A stretch of 51,637 bases of DNA from Neelides folsomi (Eukaryota > Arthropoda > Collembola > Neelipleona > Neelidae): NCBI GenBank assembly GCA_034687125.1, contig JAQGBZ010000414.1, positions 1 through 51,637 of the forward strand, read 5' to 3'. The translations under genes and the position numbers were made by a program. Positions 1 to 10,733 of this stretch are shown here, in pieces. Under the pieces are notes generated by a model that made no database searches, had not been told where the DNA came from, and saw only the letters and a list, made by a program, of their open reading frames with translations. Each line of letters starts with the position of its first letter. Position 1 is the first letter of the stretch.

Positions 1-1260
1 AATAATAAAAATTTAATCTAAATAATTAAAATTAAATCTAAAAAACCATGGGTCCCATTCGATTTACTGGTAGTTTACTATAATTCAATATAATAAGTAT
101 AAAGTTACACAGGTATTTAGGTATATGGTATGTACTTTATATGTTATTATCACCTATCATAAATAGAACACAAAATGGTTTTTCTTACTATACTTATTGT
201 TAATTGTTACTGATACCAAATACAACCCATATTATTCGAAAACATAAAACACATGCCTAATAGTATATGATTAATATGTACATATACTTATAATTGTGTC
301 CATTTTAAAACGAGTGAGTGCTATTCTAATCACAACCACAATTAAGTGAAAGTAGATTCATCTATAAAAAATTATTATTAGTTTATCAGTGCCCAAATAC
401 ATATTATGAAATTGGAAATTCATAAAATAATATTTCATGACATTCATTCTTAATAATTTAACTAATGCCAATGAATTATAAGTCTTATAAACTTCTATAT
501 AAATAAATATTAAATATACAATGCGAACTTACAATAAAATCCTTCATTTTTTATTCATTTTGTTTTTAAATATAAACTCTTATAAATCTGTGAAAAACAA
601 GCATTTAAAACGAATAAAAGGATTACCAGTGAAGTTAAATTCACTATGTGAAGTATTCAATATTGGTAAGATATAATAGTACATAATTACCCACAATATA
701 ATATAATCTGTTTATAATCTGATTACCTGTTTATTATATATAATTTGTATGTCAAGAAATTTATAAATTATTGTGAGTACCTACATATTTCCAAATTTCA
801 AAAAGCAAAGAGATTAAAATTAAGAAAAATCTTTGATAGAATGATACAGTATACAGTACAGTACACCATATTCAGAATTTATGCATTATGCTTGTACGCA
901 CACAATGTATTTTATAATAATAGTTGTTTCTTAAATGCAAAATTAATAAGCTATTAATCTACAGTGCATATTAGACATCCTTAATAAATATGTTAAGTAT
1001 ACAAAATAAATACTAGCCATACAGTATATGCAATATTATTATTAATTACACCTAATTAACATATTTAACATAATTAATATACAAAAATTGCCTATTTGTG
1101 TTCAAATAGGCAATATTGTATATCGTGTATATTTATAATATAATCATTATTCAAACAGGTAACAGGTATTTATTTTATACGATTGTATGTATGTTAAGCG
1201 CATTAGAGTCAGTGTGAACATTTGAGTGGTTTGCCTTAATGGCCTTTGCATTCATTAAAT
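1..1260. other. AT-rich non-coding DNA upstream of ACE
   Basis: Very AT-rich sequence with no ORF of convincing composition, no recognisable protein similarity and no repeat structure that I can define. It is read as intergenic DNA upstream of the ACE gene. Confidence 0.5.
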
Positions 1261-1267
1261 ACAAAGA

Positions 1268-1302
1268 TATATAAGAATGGGGTGGGAACATTGAGGTCCA
1301 GT
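1268..1302 (+). promoter_or_regulatory. Putative TATA promoter of the ACE gene
   Basis: A TATATAA box lies at 1268-1274. About 30 bp downstream is TCCAGT (1297-1302), a one-base-insertion variant of the arthropod initiator TCAGT. This would give a 5' UTR of about 90 nt that runs without an intron into the ATG at 1392. The spacing is right for a core promoter, but in AT-rich DNA a TATA match alone is weak evidence. CAGE or 5' RACE would decide. Confidence 0.35.
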
Positions 1303-1391
1303 AGGAACTCAGCTTCCAATACGGAAGTATCAGATCTTGTTTGTTCATTTTATTCAACTATTTATCTTCACAAGCTGGTCTTAAGTTAATT

Positions 1392-4300
1392 ATGTCGATA
1401 TTACTTAAATATGGTGTGATTTTGATACTTTTTGTGTGGGCGACGAAAGGAAAACCGGCCGACGATTCAGCATCAAATTCTGGAAAAGAGCAAGAGCAAG
1501 CAAAAGAATATTTAAATTCTTTAGAATCGCGTTACTCTGAAGCTTGCAATATTGCAACAACAATTCGGTAAAATCAAATTACACAAAAAACTTTTCAAAT
1601 TTAATGTTCAATTGGAAATTGATAATATGCAGATACAACAAATACTTAAGTTGTATTTTATATTGGTAATACCTGTACTAATGAGTAAAGACATTAAAAA
1701 CATTGTTTTACATATGTACTTTAGATGGTCTTATATTACAAATGTCACTGATGAAAACGAAAAAGCAAATGTAAGAACTCATTATTATATAAAAATAAAA
1801 TATCATTATTATTTCCAATAAAACTTCCCCCTTTTTTAAATAAGCATAAATAAAATAAAAATATCTAATTAATTACATAAACATTTATTTATTTGTTTGT
1901 TTATTATATGGCATAAAAATAAATTTACATTTTATTATGTATGTTATTTTAATTTTTCTTATGTGCTTAATCTAATTGAATTTCAGACGGATGCATCTAA
2001 CGTTTTTTCGGCGTTTCAATCTAACATTCAAAAGGAAATTCGAGAGCGATTTCCCAACTGGAAAATTTTTACAGATCCAGACTTGAAAAGGCAATTTCAA
2101 AATTTGGCCATTCGTGGCCCTTCCACAATGCCAAAAGAGAGAGTAGATAAGGTCAGTGTTTTAATCTCAATCAGTATCAGAAGTTAGAACTTTTACAGGA
2201 ATAAAAGAATAGAAAAATATATTGGTATAGTAGAAGGAAAATGCATTTAATGTCCCAACGACCCGCAAAAGTTTCGTTTTCTCATCTGCCGGATATTTGC
2301 ATACACGAATAATATTCGCATTACATTATTATTCATGAAGATTCTTATTCATGATAATTCGGCACAAAAGGATATAAATAAAAGTTTTTTGACATTGACA
2401 ATGTAAGGCCGGATTTTCATTTCAGACTCCTCCTTGAATGGAACAATTGTTACATTGAATCTGGTTAGGTTATTTAATCCGCTCCTATTCTATGGTATAG
2501 GTAAATGAAAAATACAACAAAAGTCATGAGCATGTTTTAAATCATAATATAAGTAATTAGTGATGATATATTTGTATATAGAATTGTGATCTGTTGGTTT
2601 ACATAAAAAATATTAGCCTTAAACTTATCGTTAGTTGTGAACAAGGTTAATTAGATGAATTTGTAATTATTGTAAGAATTCATTAAAATGTATCATAGGT
2701 ATCATAGGTAGACAAGACATAACTTTTTACATTAGGATAGGATTAATAATGAAATACATAATGCCAGGCATACATAATTGCAACCATTACATATTTATAA
2801 GGTATACAAGTAAAGTACTATACTCATACTAAGTATGTACATATCGGATATTTATATATTTGTTTCATGGAATAAGTTATTGAAATGATTCATACTGTAT
2901 TCTTTTCTCTCGCCCGTTATTTCCCCGAAGGTCTGAACTTAATTTAGGAGAAACCCCATCTTAATGGGAAGGTTAATGAGTCTAACGAGGAGTTAATTTA
3001 ACCTATAATGTATGTATATTTGCAGATGAACGCACTTCAAACTCAAATGGAATCTTTATACGCAAAGGCAACGATTTGTGAATACAAAAATCCTGAAAAG
3101 TGTAACCTTCGACTTGAACCAGGTTAACTTTTAGAGATATCCCATTTGGAAGTTTTCAAATGAGAAACATTTTAAGCTATGACATGAATATACTTATATT
3201 ATTAATGGACCGTCTAAATTTTCTGTATTTTATTATGTTAGTAAAATATTGATTTATGTATTCAATATAACTAGAAATTACCGAAAAGCTGAAAACATCT
3301 AAAGATTTTGATGAACTCTCCTATTACTGGACCGCATGGCATGATGCTATAAACAAAGTTGTCTCACCGGAAGACTACGAACAATTCGTGGCGTATCTGA
3401 ATGAATATGCAAATGCAAATGGTATGAGATCCAAAGATTTATTGAGAAGTTTCACATTCTCTTAACAGGATTCAATGACATGGGCGACCTTTGGACGGTT
3501 TCATATGACGATGGAGTCGATGGCTTCTCTGCCCAGAGTTTCAAGATTGAAATGGCAAGGCTCTGGAGTGAACTCAAACCAATTTATGCCAAACTCCACG
3601 CATATGTTCGAATGAAGCTTCGAGGGTCAAGTGAAGATTTCAAAAGGACAATCAAAAGATACGGGTATCTTCCTGCTAACATAATGGGGAACATGTGGAG
3701 TCAAGACTGGTCAACATTGGAAAAGTCAACTAAACCTTTCCCCAATGCTCCTTCGCTTGACGCGACAAGTGCCATTAAAGCTGAGGTTGGATATAAAAAT
3801 TATCTCATCAATAGTTACAATTTAATGTCATTGTTGCTCGTGTGCCAAATTAAATTCTGGTTTCTTAATCCTTCGACTTACTTCAATTCAAGTTTGAGAT
3901 CATTTTTATTTCACACTAAACATGTAGAGACGTGTGTTTTATGAAAATATATAAAAGTGTTTGTTATGTCAATGCATTTTATACTAATTAAAGTTAGTGT
4001 TTTTATGTAATGCTGCATTAAAATTGCATCCTTTTTATTGGCTTTATCTAGGGCTACACTGCAAAGCGGATATTCGAAGAATCGGACAAGTTCTTTGAGG
4101 GTCTTGGACTTTTAAAAATGACTGACTCGTTTTGGGAAAAAAGTATGTTGGAGAGACCAGAAGGACGAGAAGTTGTTTGTCATGCTTCAGCAGAAGATTT
4201 TTGTATGGGAAAAGGGAGCAAAGACTTCAGGTTACTCAGCTTTTTAACACCCATACATGTTTCACTACGACGAAAGCTAATTTATTGATTCTTTATTCAA

Positions 4301-7300
4301 AAATAGAATTAAGCAGTGCACAGAACCTAACATGGAGCACTTGGTAATTGATATAGACGTTTGATCCAGTTGTACTATTATTAACGAAGATCAAACCAAT
4401 AATTTTAACGAACTTAATTTTATCTTTAGGTGACAGCTCATCATGAAATGGGACACATTGAATATTTTATGCAATACCAAAATCAACCGTTAGTACTTAA
4501 AATGACATGCTTACATAGTATAAATAATCATTGCGATCTTAAAACAAAGGTTCGTTTATCGAGATGGGGCAAATCCTGGATTCCATGAAGCAATTGGCGA
4601 CGCATTAGCATTAGCTGTAACAACGCCGAAGCATCTTCAATGTTCACTGAAACTTAAAATGGGCTTGGATTCATTATGTCATAAAGAAGAAAGCGGTAGC
4701 GTTTACAAAGTTACGGAAACGGATGTGAATTTTCTTTACAGAATGGCCCTTGAAAAGGTAATTAAGAGCTAAAGAATTTATTTAAGAAATTAAATTATTA
4801 AATAAAGCATACGGAGCTTTACCCCACTGTCATAAAAATTCACTTGAACTTTTTATGTTTATAAAAAATTAGATTTACATTATTGATTATTACAAGTTAT
4901 TTTCATTTGAAATCTACGATCTTGATTTACCTATTTTCAACGGAAAAACACATTTCTCCTTATCTTAATCCCCATATTTTTAATGAGTTAATTGGAATTG
5001 GAGTTGTTGGAATTTTCATATTTCAAATATGAAATTAAAAAGTGCGACAAAATAAGAAAATATAGAATAGGCATTCATACAAATATAATTAAAGAACTAT
5101 GCGGTGGTAGAGCATAAAAATACAATATCGCATAAATTGTTAATTACTTAAATCATAAATCGACTATTAAACATAATGTTTGGATGTTATATTCTATTCA
5201 TAAAATCCGTGCAGGTGAGTTTGAAAAACCCGCACATAATTTCCAGAGATAGATTTTATGAATAGAATATAGTTATAGTTAATGGGTTAATATTAAACTG
5301 CCCAATGATTAAATAACTTTGCCCAATGAAATAAATTATTTTGCCCAATTAGTACTTTTGCCCAATATAAATGAGCCAATAAATAAGTAGTAATGCCCAA
5401 ATCAAGATTTTTCCAGAAATTAAAGCATTGTATATAATAAAACTATTGTATATTAAAGTACTATAATTATTCCCTATGTCACAAAAATCCTCTGTGTTGA
5501 CCAATCTTTGATCAAAGAATTTGCAACAAAGATAATGAATTGATTCCGTTTTAAATATAATTATCTCTTGAGATTTGCATTTTAATATGAGGATCTACTT
5601 TAACGGGCAATTACGTGAAAATTTGCAATCATACAAAATTTTCTCTCCGGCTTCCGTCTGATATTTTGTTGAGTTTCTCCATTAATAATACTTTATAATA
5701 ATTTTATAATGGTTTAATATATTTTTTTAAATATTTATCCCTTGATTATGAGATTTTGTTTTCTAAAAGTGTTGTTAATTAATAATTACTGGAGTGATAT
5801 GGCTTGAATGTCATATACAGATAGATATCAAGTTCAATTTTATATGAATATCATGTATTATCTCAATACTTATCCAAATGGTAGATAGTTTCTGGAAAAA
5901 TCTTGATTTGGGCATTATTACTTATTTATTGGACATTTGGCACATTTATATTGGGCAAAAGTACTAATTGGGCAAAATAATTTATTTCATTGGGCAAAGT
6001 TATTTAATCATTGGGCAGTTTAAATGACACCCATAGTTAATCATATATTCAAGATAATTGTAGAATAAATCCTATTATTATAAAAATACATTTATATGTA
6101 TAATAATGTATGACATATATTTCAGTTTGCTTTCTTTCCATTTGCAATTTCAATGGACACTTGGCGCTTCGATGTTTTCTCTGGGAAAGTAAAGAAAGAA
6201 GATTATAATAAACATTGGTGGAACCTTCGGAAAGAGAATCAGGGAATTGTTCCTCCAACTCAAAGACCTGATGATATGTTTGACCCAGCGGCTAAATACC
6301 ATATCCCTGCTAATGTCGAATATATAAGGTTTCACAACCTTAAATAATTTATACCACTTTGAAACTTAAATTCCTAATTGTATTCTTATTCTTAATGTAA
6401 GACATTAACGGTTTTCATTAATGTTGTTTTTAGATATTTCATCAGCCATATACTGCAGTTTCAGTTTTACGAATCAATGTGTATCGCAGCAGGTGAATAC
6501 AACCCTGATGATGTAAATTCTAAGCCTTTGTTCTCTTGTGATTTTTCTGGAAACAAAAAAGCAGGAGAAATGTTTGGGTAAAAATTACATTTGTAGTAGT
6601 ACCACATATTACAGGATGTAATAGTATAACAATAACTGCAATGATAAACTACTTAATATTGAAGGATAAAGTGTCCGACTTTTAATTTTTTACATTTCTT
6701 TGGCTGTCAATTAAGTAACAAGTCCAACCCAATGATGGGAAACTTGTCAAAAGTGTCCAGGCTATCACGTACAATCATCCCATTAATAAATATAAATGCT
6801 AGTAGTTTTTTTGAAAACTGAAAAACAAAGGCGGACACTTTATCGTCATTAATTGTAAGTAATTGCAAATAAATTTATTTATTTCAATAGGGAAATGATG
6901 AAATTGGGATTTTCTAAACACTGGCCAGAAGGTAATACATAAACCGAATTCATTTATGTAAAAATTATATAAAAGTATAACACGAAAATATTTTTTGTTA
7001 TTTAATTTAGCGCTAAAAATTCTCACGGGTAGCGAGAAAATGTCAATGAAGTCTCTTTTGAATTACTTCCAACCTTTATTTGATAAAATTGATAAAGAAT
7101 TGATCGAAAACGAAGAAGTTCCATGCTTTGGAAGTACGAATTTCTTTAATTCTCTATATATGTTACTTTCTATTTTCACACACAGTATTACAATTACAAT
7201 CATCTTATGATTTTATTTATTTACATGAATAGAGGACTGCGAAGGTTTCGCAGAGAAATATCTACAGCAAGTTTTCGAACAAAGAGAAGGGAAATTGTGC

Positions 7301-10300
7301 AATGAAGCTGTTGTTGCTAGTTGGGATCAAGCTACAGATACTACAAATACAACAGCAGAAGACCTTAGTATCAAAGCGAGTCTCAAATTATCTAGTTTCA
7401 TAAATACAGAGTGGAAATCAACGACAAGTCAATTCGACTATGCCAATTTCACAAATCCACTCACTAAAAGGCAATTAAAATTTTTAAATTTTGTTGGAAC
7501 GTCTGCACTCGAGGAGAAGGATCTTGAAAGGGTAAATTAAACTATTCGATTATTAAAAAATTGTGAGTAAACAAAATTTTAGAAGTAACAATGTATAACT
7601 TTTCAGTTTAACAAAATAACAGTCGAAATGAGCAACATATATGGACAGGTAAAATATTGATAATGAATAATGTTTCTAAATATAATTGGATAAAACATAA
7701 GAGAATGGTTTTAAATTTCTTTGAATTTAAAAAGGCCAAAATTTGCCCATATGAAAATAAGGATTGTGATATCAAATCTGAAGGTTTATCTCTGACTCCA
7801 GGTAAAACCAATTTAAAAAATCATGAACTAATATTATTAAACATTGCTTCATATTTTATAATAATTCATTTATTGCAGATATTGAAAAAATTGTTGGAGG
7901 TTTGGAAGACTACGATGAATTGAGTTACGTGTGGGAAGCTTGGCGAGATGCATCTGGGAAGAAATTAAAAAATATTTACAATGAGTATATTAATTTGAGC
8001 AATAAAGCTGCAGCCCTAAACGGTAATTTTTGTAAAATATTAAATAATTTTTATATAATTATAATCATATATACTCTCCAGACGCTGAGCCAATGCATTT
8101 CGTGGGTTTTGAATTTGAATTAGAGTTACATAATTTTAATTGCTATAGATTAAAATTATAATGATCTTATTCAAATTCTAAAACCCGGGAACTGCATTGG
8201 TTCGTCGTCTGGAGAGTAAGTCTAAGCTAAATGTAAATTAGAGTAAATTGAATAAATTCATTTATGGTAAAAGGTTATCCGGACATGGGAGAATTTTGGG
8301 TTGTTTCTTACGAGAGTGACACGTTCAAAAAAGATATGGAAGATACATGGAAAGACATGAGTGATATGTACAAAAAACTTCATGGCTATGTTCGTTTCAA
8401 GTTGTCCAAAAAGTTTCCTCAAATTGATGTCAATAAACCACTACCAGCTCACATTTTAGGGTTTGTATCTAATTCTAAATATATTGCTAATTTCATTAAA
8501 TGGATCAATAATCCCCGTTTTATGGTTGTATTGTTGAATTACATAATTTATTAGATTATATTTAATAAATTTAAAAATAATTTAATTATTCAGAAACATG
8601 TGGGGTCAAACATGGGAAAACGTTTATAAAGTAATCGATGATCATATTCCTATACCTAATTATCAAGTTTAATAGTATTGCTCATACAGATATTTATTAA
8701 TGATAAAGAGATCTAATTAGCTTAAATCGTGTTTTAGTATGTCGTACCGTTCCCTGATTCTACAATATTTGACATCACTGAAAGTTTAAAAAATGTAATT
8801 TTATACATAACATACTACTTTTTATCAATGCAATGCATTTTTAACGTAGTTTAATATAATAATAAATAACCTTTATATTTTTTGATGCATAGAATTTTAC
8901 GGATGACAGTGATGGAGTTTATGAAATGTTTGAGGTGGCAAACAAATTCTTCACCGACTTGGGCCTAAGTGATATGTCAATGTCATTTGGACCAAAGGCT
9001 ATGATTGTCAAACCAAAAAATAAAGTTCCAATTTGTCATGCTTCTGCTTGGGACTTCTGCGATAAGTCAGATTACAGGTAAAACACATCTATAAAATATG
9101 TATTATTTATGTATGTTTGTGTAATTAATTTGTATTGTAGGATATGATATCGAACAAATTAATAATAAATGATTTTGCTTTTCATTTAAGGATTAAAATG
9201 TGCACAGGAGTTAAAATGGACGATTTTAGTAAGATTATAAAAATGCTAACCTTTATTATTAAATATTAATTGTCAATCCTGTTATTTAATATAAAAAATT
9301 TGTTTGCAGTTACGATTCATCATGAACTTGGTAAAAGAAATTAAACAACTTTTTTATGTAAATTTAAATATTTTAATATAGCGTTAAATTTAATCGATTA
9401 CTTATAAAGGTCACATTCAATATTTCATCAATTATAACAACAAGCCAAGTACTTTCAGACAAGGAGCAAATCCAGGTAAAATACAATATTTATAATTTAA
9501 TTGTAAAGATTTCATCTTGACTATTATTAAAAGAATTAAAACTAATCACTTGAGTACCAACTTTCTACATTTCAGGCTTTCACGAAAGTATTGGTGACTT
9601 GATCAGTGTAAATTGACTACAATATATACTGTTTAAAAATTAAAAATGAATCTTAATTTTATGAGTTTGAATATATAGTTGAGCGTCAATACACCGAAGC
9701 ACATGCAAGAAATTGGCCTTCTTGAAAAGGGCACAGTTGTGTCTCGCGAGTCCACACTCAATTATTTAATGAAACAAGCTTTAGATAAAGTAATTTCTTA
9801 CTTATAAAACTAATTTATTTATACTTACTTATGTATATGACCTCATTTAATACTAACTAATCCTATTAAATACGAGTATTTATACATGTATCATGGAGGG
9901 TATTTTTAATTATGTTAGATTGCCTTTCTTCCATTCGGATTTCTTATCGACTCATATAGATGGAAAGTTTTCTCTGGGGAAATTCCAAGAGAAAAGCTTA
10001 ATTATCACTGGATAAGAATGATGTATTTTGAATTAATTATAATCATTGATCATTCATTCATTCGTTGAATTATGTATTTAAACTTAATATTTCGTTACAG
10101 AAATGAATTTCAAGGAATTGTCCCTCCAGTCAAAAGGACAGAAAGTGGTATGATGTTTTGGAAATGATTTTAGACTCTTTATCTTATTTATGTCTTAAAT
10201 AATAAATAATTACAGATTTTGATGCTGGAGCTAAATATCACGTTCCTGGAGACACGCCGTATATTCGCTACTTCTTTAGCTTCATTCTTCAATTCCAATT

Positions 10301-10733
10301 GCATAAAGCTCTTTGTGAAACTGCTGGCCAATATCCTGCTAACCCTCTTTACGACTGTGACATTAACAAAAATCAAGAAGCAGGAGAAAAACTCAAGTGC
10401 GTTATACATCATGAAACAATACTTTACTTATAAGCCAACACACCAATTAAAACTGAAACTACAATTGTATGCCATACAATTTGTATGGAATTACTGTAAT
10501 AATATTGAGAATTGTATTTTTAATATAGGAAAATCCTCGAAGCTGGTTCTTCACAAAGATGGCAAGATATCCTTAAAGAATCGATTGGACAAGATAAACT
10601 TGACTCATCCGCAATCAAGGAATACTTCAGTCCTCTAATCACCTTTCTGGATGAAGAACAAGCAAAAGAGAATTATCCAATTGGATGGGAGAATGACGTT
10701 TTTGAGCAATTTTATACTCCAGAATCTGCATAG
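1392..10733 (+). CDS. ACE: Secreted two-domain angiotensin-converting enzyme (M2 peptidyl-dipeptidase)
   Basis: Exons: 1392-1567, 1725-1770, 1987-2151, 3026-3122, 3275-3421, 3469-3785, 4052-4230, 4307-4343, 4430-4488, 4550-4757, 6126-6328, 6434-6577, 6891-6931, 7011-7133, 7233-7531, 7607-7648, 7735-7801, 7879-8022, 8274-8460, 8594-8630, 8738-8794, 8893-9077, 9191-9228, 9310-9330, 9410-9475, 9576-9607, 9679-9789, 9919-10022, 10101-10147, 10216-10396, 10529-10733. The joined frame is open for 3765 nt (1254 aa). Residues 1-20 are a signal peptide ([20 protein letters not shown]). Two full M2 domains follow, each with HExxH plus a Glu zinc ligand 24 residues later. The chain ends in TPESA with no membrane anchor, so the enzyme should be soluble. 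M2 enzymes are zinc peptidases that remove C-terminal dipeptides from extracellular peptides. The domain junction (exon 14 to 15, phase 1) is a normal splice and the second half has no signal peptide, which argues for one gene rather than two. The weakest acceptors are those at 7735 and 8274. Confidence 0.9.
5189..5270. repeat. 82-bp nested hairpin in ACE intron 10
   Basis: Perfect 19-bp inverted arms at 5189-5207 and 5252-5270 (ATATTCTATTCATAAAATC and its complement). They enclose a second short inverted pair, GTGC..GGT against ACC.GCAC (5209-5235). The hairpin ends about 10 bp left of the larger foldback element. It could be a tiny MITE or the remnant of one. Confidence 0.6.
5283..6036. mobile_element. 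Foldback/MITE-like element with long inverted repeats, flanked by TTAA
   Basis: The left arm (about 5283-5419) and right arm (about 5889-6036) are inverted copies over roughly 135-150 bp with few differences. Each arm has repeated GCCCAAT/ATTGGGC units at about 20-25 bp spacing. The centre (5420-5888) is AT-rich and non-coding. TTAA occurs on both outer sides (5279-5282 and 6037-6040), as expected for a piggyBac-type target duplication. The outermost bases of the two arms match imperfectly, so the family is uncertain. It sits wholly inside ACE intron 4758-6125 and leaves the exons intact. Confidence 0.65.
6669..6840. mobile_element. MITE with TA flanks (Tc1/mariner-type), ACE intron 12
   Basis: About 172 bp bounded by inverted termini AAGTGTCCG and CGGACACTT with TA on both sides (6667-6668 and 6841-6842). 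The interior is AT-rich with no coding capacity. TA duplication plus short inverted repeats is the signature of non-autonomous Tc1/mariner elements. It lies in the intron between exons ending 6577 and starting 6891. Confidence 0.6.
7233..10733 (+). other. ACE C-terminal catalytic domain (domain 2)
   Basis: Covers roughly residues 648-1254. The HHELGHIQYF motif is split over exons 9310-9330 and 9410-9475: zinc ligands His1004 and His1008, catalytic Glu1005, and third ligand Glu1032 in [10 protein letters not shown]. It has the standard [16 protein letters not shown] and PYIRYF motifs, so all core catalytic features are present. The domain begins after a short linker around PCFGKDCEGF encoded across the 7133/7233 junction. 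It ends at a TAG at 10731-10733 without a transmembrane segment. Confidence 0.88.
8074..8216. mobile_element. 143-bp MITE with TA flanks, ACE intron 18
   Basis: Inverted termini CTCTCCAGAC and GTCTGGAGAG are flanked by TA (8072-8073 and 8217-8218). The homology between the arms continues inward for about 45 bp through CCAATGCA and the GGGTTTT region, with small mismatches. The loop is AT-rich and non-coding. The element ends about 57 bp before the acceptor of exon 8274-8460, so it makes up most of this intron. Confidence 0.7.

Larger units (their letters stand above)
1986..7133 (+). other. ACE N-terminal catalytic domain (domain 1)
   Basis: Covers roughly residues 30-645 of the protein. The catalytic [10 protein letters not shown] lies in exon 4430-4488, with zinc ligands His393 and His397, catalytic Glu394, and third ligand Glu421 in [10 protein letters not shown] (exon 4550-4757). 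Substrate-pocket motifs are present: AKYHIP and EYIRYF. Two oddities are visible. HASAWDF, near-invariant in the family, reads HASAEDF here (Trp to Glu, residue 364). The loop that follows also carries about three extra residues (GKGSKDF) compared with the usual form. The zinc site itself is intact, so the domain may still be active. Confidence 0.85.

Noticed and set aside
5283..6036. Repeated GCCCAAT units as a CRISPR-like array
   Set aside because: The units are short, unevenly spaced and arranged as two inverted arms, which fits a foldback transposon; the genome is eukaryotic.
7133..7233. Splitting the ACE locus into two tandem single-domain genes
   Set aside because: The splice from 7133 to 7233 is in phase, there is no stop or polyadenylation signal between the domains, and the second half has no signal peptide or own start.
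10219..10638. 139-codon plus ORF
   Set aside because: It is an out-of-frame read through the last two ACE exons and the intron between them.
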